Shown here: one piece after another, positions 18,287 through 26,106 of the stretch
Position numbering within the stretch: the first letter of the stretch is position 1
How the letters are laid out: every line of letters starts with the position of its first letter
Source: Thermoprotei archaeon
GTDB taxonomy: Archaea; Thermoproteota; Thermoprotei; Gearchaeales; WAQG01
DNA: 64,000 bases
Reading direction: 5' to 3'
NCBI GenBank assembly: GCA_038881895.1
Contig: JAVZOV010000002.1
Coordinates: forward strand, 252,397-316,396
Notes under the pieces: model-generated
Database searches by the model: none
What the model was told of the DNA's origin: nothing
Seen by the model: the letters and a program-made list of their open reading frames with translations, nothing else
Made by a program: the position numbers and the translations under genes

Positions 18287-19642
18287 ATGAAGGCCTATTC
18301 TGTTTTGGAGATGCGTAGTCAGAGGTTGATTGCTGTTGGTCTTGTCACTGTGCTTTTGATTGCTTTCGTTGCGGTGCCCGCAGCCTTTACTGAAACGTCT
18401 GGGGCTGGAGCTTATGAGAACATAAGTGTTGATACGGCTTACAACATGATAAAGAAGAAACAAGTAAGCCTTGTTTTGGATGTTAGAAACCAGAGCGAAT
18501 ATAATCTGGGGCATTTATATGGTGCTGTTCTCATACCAGTTTACGAGCTTGAAGATAGAATAAGCGAAATACAGAAGCATATGAACGATCCAATAATAGT
18601 TTACAGTAAATCAGGATACAGAAGCCAGACAGCATGTGAAATTCTCGTTAACCACGGCTTTACAAAAGTCTACAACATGCTTGGCGGAATAACGGCTTGG
18701 ATGGAAGCAGGATACCCAATCTATACAACTTACCACTACATCACAGTAGGCATAGTCAACAAAGAAATCCTATTGCAAATAGACCCACTACTATTGCATC
18801 AGACCGTTTGCACGTCATGCGGTTGCCAATCATGCCCTAAAAACCAAACATGCCAAAGCACTAACGCTCCATCAAATATTACAGTTACCACAATAGAACA
18901 GAACGAAAGCGTCACAATAAAACTGATAACGTTTAAAGTGAATGGCACAACCTACGAAGTAACAGTCACCCAAACTTTGCTGTGGAGTTATAACGAACTT
19001 ACAGATAAAATTAACAGAACAGCCAGATTTGTTTCAACGGAAATCGCTGCGCAGAACATGTCCATGCAATTCTACAGCCTCAGCTACATAGTGCGGCATA
19101 AAGAATACAACCTAACCGTGCTAACAACGCTTACACCGCGAGACTCGGAAACCTACAACAGCTCATTTACAGTTATTAACTATGCGCCTGCAGGCAAATC
19201 TGAAATCGTATCACTGGAGTTTGTGAAGTTTAATTCTTCCGTTACTTTATCGCAGCAATACGCCATCTTAGGCAAAGTCGCCAAGGAAATAGGTAAAATC
19301 TACGAGAAGAGCGGAGACGAAAACCTTGCACAGCTTGCGCAAAGCTACTACACTATGGAGAAAGAAGCCAAATATCTGTCTAGGCTGGTAGGAAAACAAC
19401 TACAAGAATATGATAGAGAAATCCTCAAAAGCTCCGCAGTCTTGATGGACGACTTCTGGTGTGATCTTTACTGTCAAATCGCTTGTTATGCTGCTTATGC
19501 GGTGATAGTAGCGGCATGCATTTATGGTGGCGTTGTAACTTACGGTGGTTTATTGGTAGCTTGTTTATACCTGTTAACTGAGGGATGGGACTATTGGGAG
19601 TACTTTTGTGACATAGTGTGCTATCTCATTTGTGGCGGGTGA
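18287..19642 (+). CDS. Secreted rhodanese-like protein with Cys-rich C-terminal cassette
   Basis: A 451-residue protein. Residues 12-37 form a signal peptide or anchor (LIAVGLVTVLLIAFVAVPAA). A rhodanese domain follows (about 45-148: VSLVLDVRNQSEYNLGHLYGA, IIVYSKSGYRSQTACEIL, GGITAWMEAGYP), but the active-site Cys is Ser107, so sulfurtransferase activity is unlikely. A five-Cys cluster lies at 175-189. A Thr/Asn-rich extracellular region leads to a hydrophobic C-terminal cassette with cysteines at 392, 396, 400, 411, 426, 441, 445 and 449, an almost mirror-symmetric spacing. That end resembles C-terminal archaeocin cassettes such as halocin C8 in style; this is inference. GGAGGTG precedes the ATG. 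Confidence 0.75.
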   Translation: MKAYSVLEMRSQRLIAVGLVTVLLIAFVAVPAAFTETSGAGAYENISVDTAYNMIKKKQVSLVLDVRNQSEYNLGHLYGAVLIPVYELEDRISEIQKHMNDPIIVYSKSGYRSQTACEILVNHGFTKVYNMLGGITAWMEAGYPIYTTYHYITVGIVNKEILLQIDPLLLHQTVCTSCGCQSCPKNQTCQSTNAPSNITVTTIEQNESVTIKLITFKVNGTTYEVTVTQTLLWSYNELTDKINRTARFVSTEIAAQNMSMQFYSLSYIVRHKEYNLTVLTTLTPRDSETYNSSFTVINYAPAGKSEIVSLEFVKFNSSVTLSQQYAILGKVAKEIGKIYEKSGDENLAQLAQSYYTMEKEAKYLSRLVGKQLQEYDREILKSSAVLMDDFWCDLYCQIACYAAYAVIVAACIYGGVVTYGGLLVACLYLLTEGWDYWEYFCDIVCYLICGG

Positions 19643-19755
19643 CGACCTTTTAGACATATTACTGCAACCTCTGAGAAGGTGGGCTTAAGTTGCTATGTCT
19701 GAAACATGCACATAACCTTTTTATTTTTTACTTAAACAATATAGGTGAGGGTAAG

Positions 19756-20154
19756 ATGGGAAAGCCTAATTACTGGAAAGCTCGAATTCTGTTCTACAGT
19801 CTAATCGCTCTAACTTTCTGTGTCATAATTTCGTGGGTGGGGTATATGACTGGCTATGTTCCTCTCCAAACAGCTGTCAAATTCTCAGCCATCGCGTTGT
19901 TGCTCGTAGGTTCAACTTACGCTCTCCGACGTTTCGTTTGGACCTCTCCCCGAAGATGGCAGATTACCCGTCGAGTTATCTTCATCTTCTGCGGCATTGT
20001 CTGGATCGGTTGGTTTTTATGGGGAGTTTCCGTGATTGCCCTAAGGCATGTGTTCGGTTTAAGTGCAGATACCTCAGCATTCTTGGCGTTACCCTGTTAC
20101 TTACTGGGAGCCTACCTTGGAGACAAACTGGAGAAGCGCACTCGCCATTCTTGA
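19756..20154 (+). CDS. Membrane protein, possibly N-terminal part of a split gene
   Basis: A 132-residue protein with four predicted helices (around ILFYSLIALTFCVIISWVGYM, TAVKFSAIALLLVGS, VIFIFCGIVWIGWFLWGV and FLALPCYLLGAYLG), ending in basic EKRTRHS. ATG 19756 follows GGTGAGG. The TGA at 20152-20154 is followed in the same frame by another hydrophobic helix and the next gene, so the two may be one seven-helix protein interrupted by a stop. No family was recognised. Its place next to the Cys-rich secreted protein suggests a companion (transport or immunity), but that is conjecture. Confidence 0.6.
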   Translation: MGKPNYWKARILFYSLIALTFCVIISWVGYMTGYVPLQTAVKFSAIALLLVGSTYALRRFVWTSPRRWQITRRVIFIFCGIVWIGWFLWGVSVIALRHVFGLSADTSAFLALPCYLLGAYLGDKLEKRTRHS

Positions 20155-20187
20155 CCAAGCCTCCTCTTAGCCTTTATTCTTCTCGTT

Positions 20188-20556
20188 GTGGGAGGTTTGG
20201 CATGTATTGCTATGTTACCGAGAGCAGTGACTATTCAAAAGCGAGAGATGGATGAGCAACTGTCCAAGGCGATAGAAGAGACTGATTTTTCAGAGCCATT
20301 GAGGTTAAAAGACTTTCTGAAATGGAAGAGTTGGCTAAAGCTTGCACGTAAATGGGGAGCCTGGAAGACCGCAAGCACCTGCTCCATCCTTGGAGCAGCC
20401 ATCATTGCAGGGGTATCCTATATCGTCCTAAGTGCATTTAACATGATGAACATGCTGCTCGTTGCGGGCTATACAGCTTCTGCAACAATTATCATCTTTA
20501 TTTTCTTCCATCGCCAAATCAGCAAAGCTTTAAAAGAGACCAAGCAAAGTCTATAG
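20188..20556 (+). CDS. Membrane protein, possibly C-terminal part of a split gene
   Basis: 122 codons from GTG 20188, with alternative ATGs at 20212 and 20248. The same frame is open upstream to the TGA at 20154 and encodes PSLLLAFILLVVGGLACIAML, a helix that begins before any start codon. The segment therefore looks like the continuation of the preceding gene. A charged middle (MDEQLSKAIEETDF to KWKSWLKLARKWG) is followed by two helices. If real as a separate gene, it is a small two- or three-helix protein of unknown function. Confidence 0.5.
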   Translation: MGGLACIAMLPRAVTIQKREMDEQLSKAIEETDFSEPLRLKDFLKWKSWLKLARKWGAWKTASTCSILGAAIIAGVSYIVLSAFNMMNMLLVAGYTASATIIIFIFFHRQISKALKETKQSL

Positions 20557-20788
20557 AAATTCAGCTATTTTCTTTTAGCGTCTCCTAATAGAACATTTTA
20601 TGCTAAAAGAGTTATTACATTAATAGAATATGCTCAAAAAGTTTGTAAATTACGGAATAATCGTGAAACTTCTTATGGGTGATGCGAGGTGATTAGGAAC
20701 AAAAAGGTTAAAGGTTAAGTCCGTTCCAATTGACTTTAAATAACGCCGTTTAAATTTGCTTAGAGCGGTTTAACAGTTTTCTTTATGC

Positions 20789-21100
20789 TTAACGGCTATG
20801 TATATAAAGGCTAATAGGCAACCTACACTTGAAATGAAACATGCTATTCCATACGGACGGAAGCAAGGGATGCGGGACCTTAATTTCTTCATATATACCG
20901 ACCCATGCTTCATAAGGCAAACTTAGACCTTGATCAAGTTTGAATGGAACTACAAGATAATATGTTCCGGGCTTAAATATCCAACTGTTCACTCTTTGCC
21001 CATCAGACGTTTCAAAATACTCGACGTAAAATGTAAATGCATAACCCCTAGGGGGCACACCCACATCTGCGTAGACATGCCCTTCTATTGTAACGTTGAA
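20789..21100 (-). pseudogene. C-terminal fragment of a secreted beta-rich protein
   Basis: Read leftwards, codons from about 21100 to 20789 encode IKDFNVTIEGHVYADVGVPP and then GYAFTFYVEYFETSDGQRV and GTYYLVVPFKLDQGLSLPYEAWVGIYE. This has the clear pattern of an extracellular beta-sandwich protein. There is no proper start: a TGA precedes in frame, and only an internal GTG at 21064 could initiate. It meets the Cys-rich plus-strand frame near 21100, so its 5' part seems to have been cut off by a rearrangement. Confidence 0.5.
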
Positions 21101-21355
21101 ATCCTTGATAGCTCAGCCATCCTGATGGATCAAATTGAATGCGCGCTTTCCTGTCTGTTCTGTGCCTTAAATGCAGGGATAGTTATCTCGAGTTGCTGGC
21201 CATGTTTCTTCCCTTGTGCATTCATTTTCACATTGTGGACTTGTGCACTGTGCCTATTAACTTACTGCATAATATCAAGCATTCCTCAAATCATAGTCTT
21301 CGCCGAGACTATATATGACTGCTGGGTGTGCGCGCACTGTTTAGGCTATCTCTAA
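21077..21355 (+). CDS. Small Cys-rich hydrophobic protein, paralogue of the 18-kb cassette
   Basis: From ATG 21077, 92 codons. The stretch EILDSSAILMDQIECALSC is related to REILKSSAVLMDDFWCDLYC in the secreted protein at 18.3-19.6 kb. Twelve cysteines follow in a very hydrophobic background (for example CWPCFFPC, TCALCLLTYC, DCWVCAHC). No signal peptide precedes it. It may be a stand-alone peptide gene or the surviving 3' end of a larger precursor whose 5' part was lost at about 21100. The reading frame is open further upstream, but that part is the shadow of the minus-strand fragment. Confidence 0.5.
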   Translation: MPFYCNVEILDSSAILMDQIECALSCLFCALNAGIVISSCWPCFFPCAFIFTLWTCALCLLTYCIISSIPQIIVFAETIYDCWVCAHCLGYL

Positions 21356-21420
21356 CCTTTGCTTAAAAATCGAAAGGCTTATTTCTTTTTTTATCTTTTT
21401 ACACATCAGGGGGATAACGT

Positions 21421-21618
21421 ATGGATGTTGTCAGTGATAGGAAAGACTTGATCAAATTGTTAGTCGTCACCGTGGGCACAGGAATAATTTCATATTGGGC
21501 TTTTACACGACAGGAAATAATTGCCTCCATAGTAGGCGCTTTTCTTTGCGTTGCCGGCATTGGCGTCTTTCTATATACAGTTATGACACTTACTCGAAAA
21601 AGAAAACTGCAAGAGTAG
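21421..21618 (+). CDS. Small two-helix membrane protein
   Basis: 65 residues: a short charged N-terminus, a helix IKLLVVTVGTGIISYWAF, a helix IIASIVGAFLCVAGIGVFLYTVM, and a basic tail TRKRKLQE. CAGGGGGATAACGT precedes the ATG. No family recognised. It lies in line with other small membrane proteins between 19.7 and 22 kb and may be cotranscribed with the next gene. Confidence 0.55.
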   Translation: MDVVSDRKDLIKLLVVTVGTGIISYWAFTRQEIIASIVGAFLCVAGIGVFLYTVMTLTRKRKLQE

Positions 21619-21671
21619 AACAGAAAAAAGAAGATGGTTAGAGAAGAAATCGTGTTTGGGGGGAAATATAT

Positions 21672-21992
21672 ATGGAATTGCTTGAGGCGTTGGTTCTATC
21701 TTTCATCGGCACGATGATAGTGACCCCTTTATACGTAATTCAGGTTAAAAGAATTAGAAAAGTTAAGGTTTACGATCCATTTTTTTATAAACTGGATGAG
21801 TCAGGAGCCCTAAAAGAAGTGACGGCAGAATCCATTCCAGAGGAGCTTATTGAGGCACTTCGACAAAAGGTGCTGAGTGAATTTAAACCTCCCAGTAAAA
21901 CTAGGCAAATGTTACCCATCATAATCTTCGCTTTAGCAATCTTTATAATATATATGATAATCTTGCTAAGTATATTTGGGATCTCTACTTAG
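21672..21992 (+). CDS. Small membrane protein with two terminal helices
   Basis: 106 residues. The N-terminal helix (LLEALVLSFIGTMIVTPLYVI) and the C-terminal helix (MLPIIIFALAIFIIYMIILLSIFG) flank a charged cytosolic or extracellular segment (KVKVYDPFFYKLDESGAL to EFKPPSKTRQ). A G-rich stretch (GGGGGGAAATATAT) precedes the ATG. Function unknown. It is the last gene of the accessory stretch before tRNA-Val. Confidence 0.6.
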   Translation: MELLEALVLSFIGTMIVTPLYVIQVKRIRKVKVYDPFFYKLDESGALKEVTAESIPEELIEALRQKVLSEFKPPSKTRQMLPIIIFALAIFIIYMIILLSIFGIST

Positions 21993-22231
21993 TTAATACT
22001 TTAAAAACTTTTTAGAAGCATTAAAACATAAGGCGTAGAAATATGTTTTGCGCGCAATAGGAAAATCTTAATAATTTTGCAGTTTGATGAATTACTGTGC
22101 ATGTGTAGCCAGATGTTAGGTTTCTTTCTGCGGTGCATGTGGAATTTGTCTGGGGCCAGGTGGCTGCCTTCATACTCATCAATTACGAAAGGACGTGTTC
22201 CAATGTTTAAGGGTTTACTTAAAAATTTAAG

Positions 22232-22337
22232 TGGGCCGGGCCGGACTTGAACCGGCGACCACCACCGTGTCAGGGTGGCATCCTACCAATCTAGACGACC
22301 GTTCTGTGCTATTAAGCAGCCCAGGATTGCCCGACCC
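22232..22337 (-). tRNA. tRNA-Val(GAC) with interrupted 5' acceptor strand
   Basis: Read leftwards, the D arm, the anticodon arm (CCACC-CTGACAC-GGTGG, anticodon GAC), the variable loop, the T arm (GCCGG-TTCAAGT-CCGGC) and the 3' acceptor strand CCGGCCC-A are all intact. The 5' acceptor strand should be GGGCCGG, but only CGG lies next to the D arm. A matching GGGC lies 17 bases further 5' (intron 22302-22318), or GGGT lies 32 bases further (intron about 22302-22333). A non-canonical intron in the acceptor stem is the likeliest reading; a split or damaged tRNA is the alternative. No CCA is encoded. Confidence 0.75.
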
Positions 22338-22465
22338 ATAAATATTTTAAAAAGACTATAATATAACCTATTCGGTTAATTTTTAATGATAAAATAATTT
22401 TTTAAAGCATAATTATAAATTTATTTAAATATTACTTTGGTTAGTATAGAATGGGGTGAAAGGAT

Positions 22466-24967
22466 GTGGCTGACTTTGATTTAAAAGCTAAGGTAGGGCG
22501 TGATTTTGCTTTTCCTGAATACAGACCTCGTTATCCGCGAGATCCGTTCTATAAACTTAAACATATCAGGGCTGAGCTTAAAATTGATGTCTGGAATCGT
22601 TCGGTCGATGGAAAAGTTACTTATACTGTGAGTGGTAATCGTTCTTGTGTGAATTACATTGATCTTGATGCAGTTGAAATGGTTATTAGGGCAGTGAAGA
22701 ATATTTCTGGCAAGGAATTACGTTTTGATTATGATGGGAAGTTTCTCAGAGTATATCCTGAAACAAAGATCTCGGATAATAGTGAGTATGTGTTCGTAGT
22801 TGAATATTCTGCAAAACCTCGTAAGGGTCTTTATTTTATACTTCCTGATAAGTATTATCCAGATCGTGTACCTCAGGTATGGAGTCAGGGGGAGTCGGAG
22901 GATAACAGGTATTGGTTGCCTGTTTATGACTATCCAAATAACAAAACTACTGCTGATATTATAATTACAACGCAATCTAATCTTACGGTAGTATCAAATG
23001 GTGATTTATTATCTGTTGTTGAGAAAGATGGATGGAAAACGTGGCATTGGAAGTTAGATAAGCCTAATTCTACATACCTATTAAGTATTGCTATAGGTGA
23101 TTTTTCAAAGTTTGAGGAAATTCATGATGGAATAAAGTTTGAATATTATGTTCCTAGAGGACGAGAAGGTGATGTAGAAAGAAGTTTTCAGAAAACTCCT
23201 GATATGATGAGGTTCTTTAGTGAATATACAGGAGTGCCATATCCTTATAGAAGATATGCACAGGTTTGCGTGTCTGATTTTATTTTTGGGGGTATGGAAA
23301 ATGTAACAGCAGCAACATTAACTGAGACAACGCTCCATGATGAGAAAGCTCACATGGATTTCTTTAGCGAGCCACTGGTTGCACATGAACTTGCGCATCA
23401 ATGGTTTGGTGACATGGTTACAACTAAGGATTGGGCTAACATATGGCTTAATGAATCCTTTGCCACTTACTTCGAGAATCTTTATCTTGAAAGAGATCGA
23501 GGAAAGGCAGAATTCATTTATGAGGTGTACAGGGACATTCAATCATATTTAGATGAATATAAGACCAGGTATGCACGGCCTATTGTAACACGATTATATG
23601 CTGTGCCGGATGAAGTCTTTGATGGACATGCGTATCCTAAAGGTGCTGTTGTTTTACATATGCTAAGGAATGTTATAGGTGATGAAATGTTTAGAAAAGC
23701 TATAAACCTTTATCTTAATCGTTATAAGTTCGGTAATGCGGATACTGAAGATCTGAGGGAGTGCATTGAAGAGGTAACAGGTAAAAATTTTGAATGGTTT
23801 TTTGATCAATTCGTTTATAGTTCAGGGCATCCTGTATTAAAAATATCATACTCATGGGAACCAGACTCTAAACTCTTGAAAATAACTATTAAGCAAACTC
23901 AGGGTGATGATTCATTAAGTGTATATAAATTACCTCTCGAAATAGAGGTAAGTAATGGTTCCGCAAAGATCAGAAAAACTTTTTGGATTGATGAGCGAGA
24001 ACAAATTCTTTATATACCATTCGAGAACAAGCCTAGTTATGTATGTATTGATCCAGAACTTAAGAATCTAACAGTTTTAGACATAGACGCTGGTGTAGAA
24101 GATTGGATAAAACAATTAGAGTGTGAACATGTATACTGCAAGATTTTGGCTGTAAATGCGTTAGGTAAGATTGGTGGGGGTAGAGCTGTCGAAGCGTTAA
24201 AAAAGGTCTTGATTTCTGGTGAGTATTGGTTCATAAGATCGGAGGCTGCTAAGGCTCTTGGTAAAATAAGTAATAGTGAGGCAAAAGAAGCTTTGCTTGA
24301 GGGACTTGAAAAAGTAAATGATGCTCGAGTTCGCCGTTCAATTGTTGATGCACTTAGTAATTTTAAAGAGGACGATGTTGCTGTTGCTCTTCTTAAGGTT
24401 CTCAAAAATAGTGATGAAAGTTATTATGTGAGACATCAGGCTGCGGTAAGTTTAGGCAAAATGAAGAAGAAAGAATACTTTAACGATATTGTTGAAGTAT
24501 TAAATGTTCCTTCACATAATTATGTAATAACAGTAGGTTCATTACTAGGTCTCGGAGAATTGGGCACTGATGAGGCTTTAAAGGTTATAATGGATCATAC
24601 TGAATTAGGAAAACCAAGCTTAGTAAGGATAGGAGCGACTTTAGCATTGGCAAAGTTTCCAGGAAAAGCAGAAGTGATAGAAAAGTTAGAAGAACTATCG
24701 AAGGATCCAGATCTAAGAATTCGTTCAGCTGTGGTTCGTGCAGCGGCAGAATTAATGGATCCCAAATTACTTCCAATATTGGACATGTTATCAGCTACAG
24801 ACCTTCATGGACGTATAATTAGATCGGCAAGGGAGACAGCAGTAAAAATTAGGTCGATGTTGGAAAAAGGCTTAGAATATAAACAATTAAGGGAAGAGCT
24901 CGATAGGATTAGAGAAGAAAATAGGAAATTGCTTGAAAGAATTGCAAAGATTGAATCAAAGGGATAA
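22466..24967 (+). CDS. M1-family zinc aminopeptidase with C-terminal HEAT repeats
   Basis: An 833-residue gluzincin. GGMEN near residue 275 is the substrate N-terminus anchor. His307-Glu308-x-x-His311 (HELAHQWFGD) with Glu330 (NESFATY) forms the zinc site, and a conserved Tyr lies in YPKGAVVLHML near 394. After about residue 540 the protein has five or six HEAT-like helical pairs (for example AVNALGKIGGGRAVEALKKVL, RHQAAVSLGKMK) in place of the usual ERAP1-like C-terminal domain, then a coiled-coil tail. It trims peptides in the cytosol. GTG 22466 follows GGGGTGAAAGG. Confidence 0.93.
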   Translation: MADFDLKAKVGRDFAFPEYRPRYPRDPFYKLKHIRAELKIDVWNRSVDGKVTYTVSGNRSCVNYIDLDAVEMVIRAVKNISGKELRFDYDGKFLRVYPETKISDNSEYVFVVEYSAKPRKGLYFILPDKYYPDRVPQVWSQGESEDNRYWLPVYDYPNNKTTADIIITTQSNLTVVSNGDLLSVVEKDGWKTWHWKLDKPNSTYLLSIAIGDFSKFEEIHDGIKFEYYVPRGREGDVERSFQKTPDMMRFFSEYTGVPYPYRRYAQVCVSDFIFGGMENVTAATLTETTLHDEKAHMDFFSEPLVAHELAHQWFGDMVTTKDWANIWLNESFATYFENLYLERDRGKAEFIYEVYRDIQSYLDEYKTRYARPIVTRLYAVPDEVFDGHAYPKGAVVLHMLRNVIGDEMFRKAINLYLNRYKFGNADTEDLRECIEEVTGKNFEWFFDQFVYSSGHPVLKISYSWEPDSKLLKITIKQTQGDDSLSVYKLPLEIEVSNGSAKIRKTFWIDEREQILYIPFENKPSYVCIDPELKNLTVLDIDAGVEDWIKQLECEHVYCKILAVNALGKIGGGRAVEALKKVLISGEYWFIRSEAAKALGKISNSEAKEALLEGLEKVNDARVRRSIVDALSNFKEDDVAVALLKVLKNSDESYYVRHQAAVSLGKMKKKEYFNDIVEVLNVPSHNYVITVGSLLGLGELGTDEALKVIMDHTELGKPSLVRIGATLALAKFPGKAEVIEKLEELSKDPDLRIRSAVVRAAAELMDPKLLPILDMLSATDLHGRIIRSARETAVKIRSMLEKGLEYKQLREELDRIREENRKLLERIAKIESKG

Positions 24968-24971
24968 TTAA

Positions 24972-26060
24972 TTATTTTATATTAATTTTTATCCAACAAT
25001 GTCCACGTAAGTTTCCTAAAGCAATATTTATCTTTACTTTAGTGTTTATTATTTTTTCTGATTTTAGTGTGATATCAGCATTACCTATGTATTTAATAAT
25101 TTCTAAATTGTTGCCTATGATTTTACCCACATTTGTTAAATCAACCCATGTTTCTAGAGGTTCGATATTAAATTTAGATCCTATTGTATAGAATTTTATG
25201 AAGTAAGGTTCATTAACTTTTCCTTGATCTTGTACATCGATTATTACTGTTGGATTTATTAATATTGAAGCTATCTCTGGTGATATAACTTTTTCCCAGT
25301 GTTCTCCACTAATTGTTTCTGCAAATTTTATCATTTTTTCTATATTACCTGATTCAAAGAAGCCGCTTGTTGCATCCCAAATAGCTTGAAATCTCCAATA
25401 CTCATCATTAATCTCATTAAGAACTGTTATTATATCATTTATTGAAAAGTTCCATTTAGCGAGAAGTCTTATGAAATCAGACATTATTTGAAATCTTTGA
25501 GATCTATCCTGGATGAAATTTATATTATCCGTGACTAAATTAATAAACCGGTCTTTGTATTCACTAAGTTCATTATTTAAAATACTACCTAACATGATTA
25601 GAGCTTCTAATCTGTTTAGAGGATCATCAATGTTTTTTATGTTATCAAATATCTCATTAATAGTTTCTTTAAAAGTATTGTATTCTAAAAATATTCCAGC
25701 AATTTGAAGTATTCTGATCATTGCTGATAGTTGATTGTACAAATCTTTTAACTCTCTTGCCTGTGAAAAAGCTTTATTGATGATCTCTGACGCCTTTTCT
25801 ATGTGATAATTTTCTGCATATGTTTCAGCTAATTTTGCAAGCAGCCATATATAGTCCTCATCTTTTTCCACTGTGCTGATCTCTTTATTGACAAATTGTA
25901 ATATTGTCTGTGCCTCATCTAGTTTGTTGATATTTGCAAGTATTTTTGACATTTCTAATTGATACCACATTCTCCAATAAAAATTATTTTCAGTTTTTAA
26001 TATAGAGTGTAGTCGGTATAGCTCTTTATCAGGGTTAATTAATTTAATGAGATATCTCAT
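24972..26060 (-). CDS. Helical-repeat protein of unknown function
   Basis: A 362-residue protein converging on the aminopeptidase (4 bases between stops). The first ~270 residues are amphipathic helical pairs of TPR-like spacing (for example MSKILANINKLDEAQTIL, LAKLAETYAENYHIEKASEII, LEALIMLGSILNN). The last ~90 residues are beta-rich (INPTVIIDVQDQGKV to WIKINIK). No catalytic motif was seen. It is probably a scaffold or binding protein. It lies in the same direction as tyrS but 40 bases downstream, and may be the last gene of that transcript. Confidence 0.7.
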   Translation of the reverse strand: MRYLIKLINPDKELYRLHSILKTENNFYWRMWYQLEMSKILANINKLDEAQTILQFVNKEISTVEKDEDYIWLLAKLAETYAENYHIEKASEIINKAFSQARELKDLYNQLSAMIRILQIAGIFLEYNTFKETINEIFDNIKNIDDPLNRLEALIMLGSILNNELSEYKDRFINLVTDNINFIQDRSQRFQIMSDFIRLLAKWNFSINDIITVLNEINDEYWRFQAIWDATSGFFESGNIEKMIKFAETISGEHWEKVISPEIASILINPTVIIDVQDQGKVNEPYFIKFYTIGSKFNIEPLETWVDLTNVGKIIGNNLEIIKYIGNADITLKSEKIINTKVKINIALGNLRGHCWIKINIK

Positions 26061-26106
26061 CCTAATTAATAATGTGATTTTTACTTAAATAAAGTTGTAG
26101 TATGGA

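Noticed and set aside
18122..18514. 130-codon minus-strand frame over the promoter and start of the Cys-rich gene
   Set aside because: It includes the translated A15 tract (poly-Phe) and runs antisense to a gene with a clear signal peptide, promoter and ribosome-binding site.
20930..21076. N-terminal extension of the second Cys-rich frame
   Set aside because: The plus-strand codons are not protein-like, whereas the minus strand encodes a convincing beta-rich protein there; only the part from about 21077 is credible.
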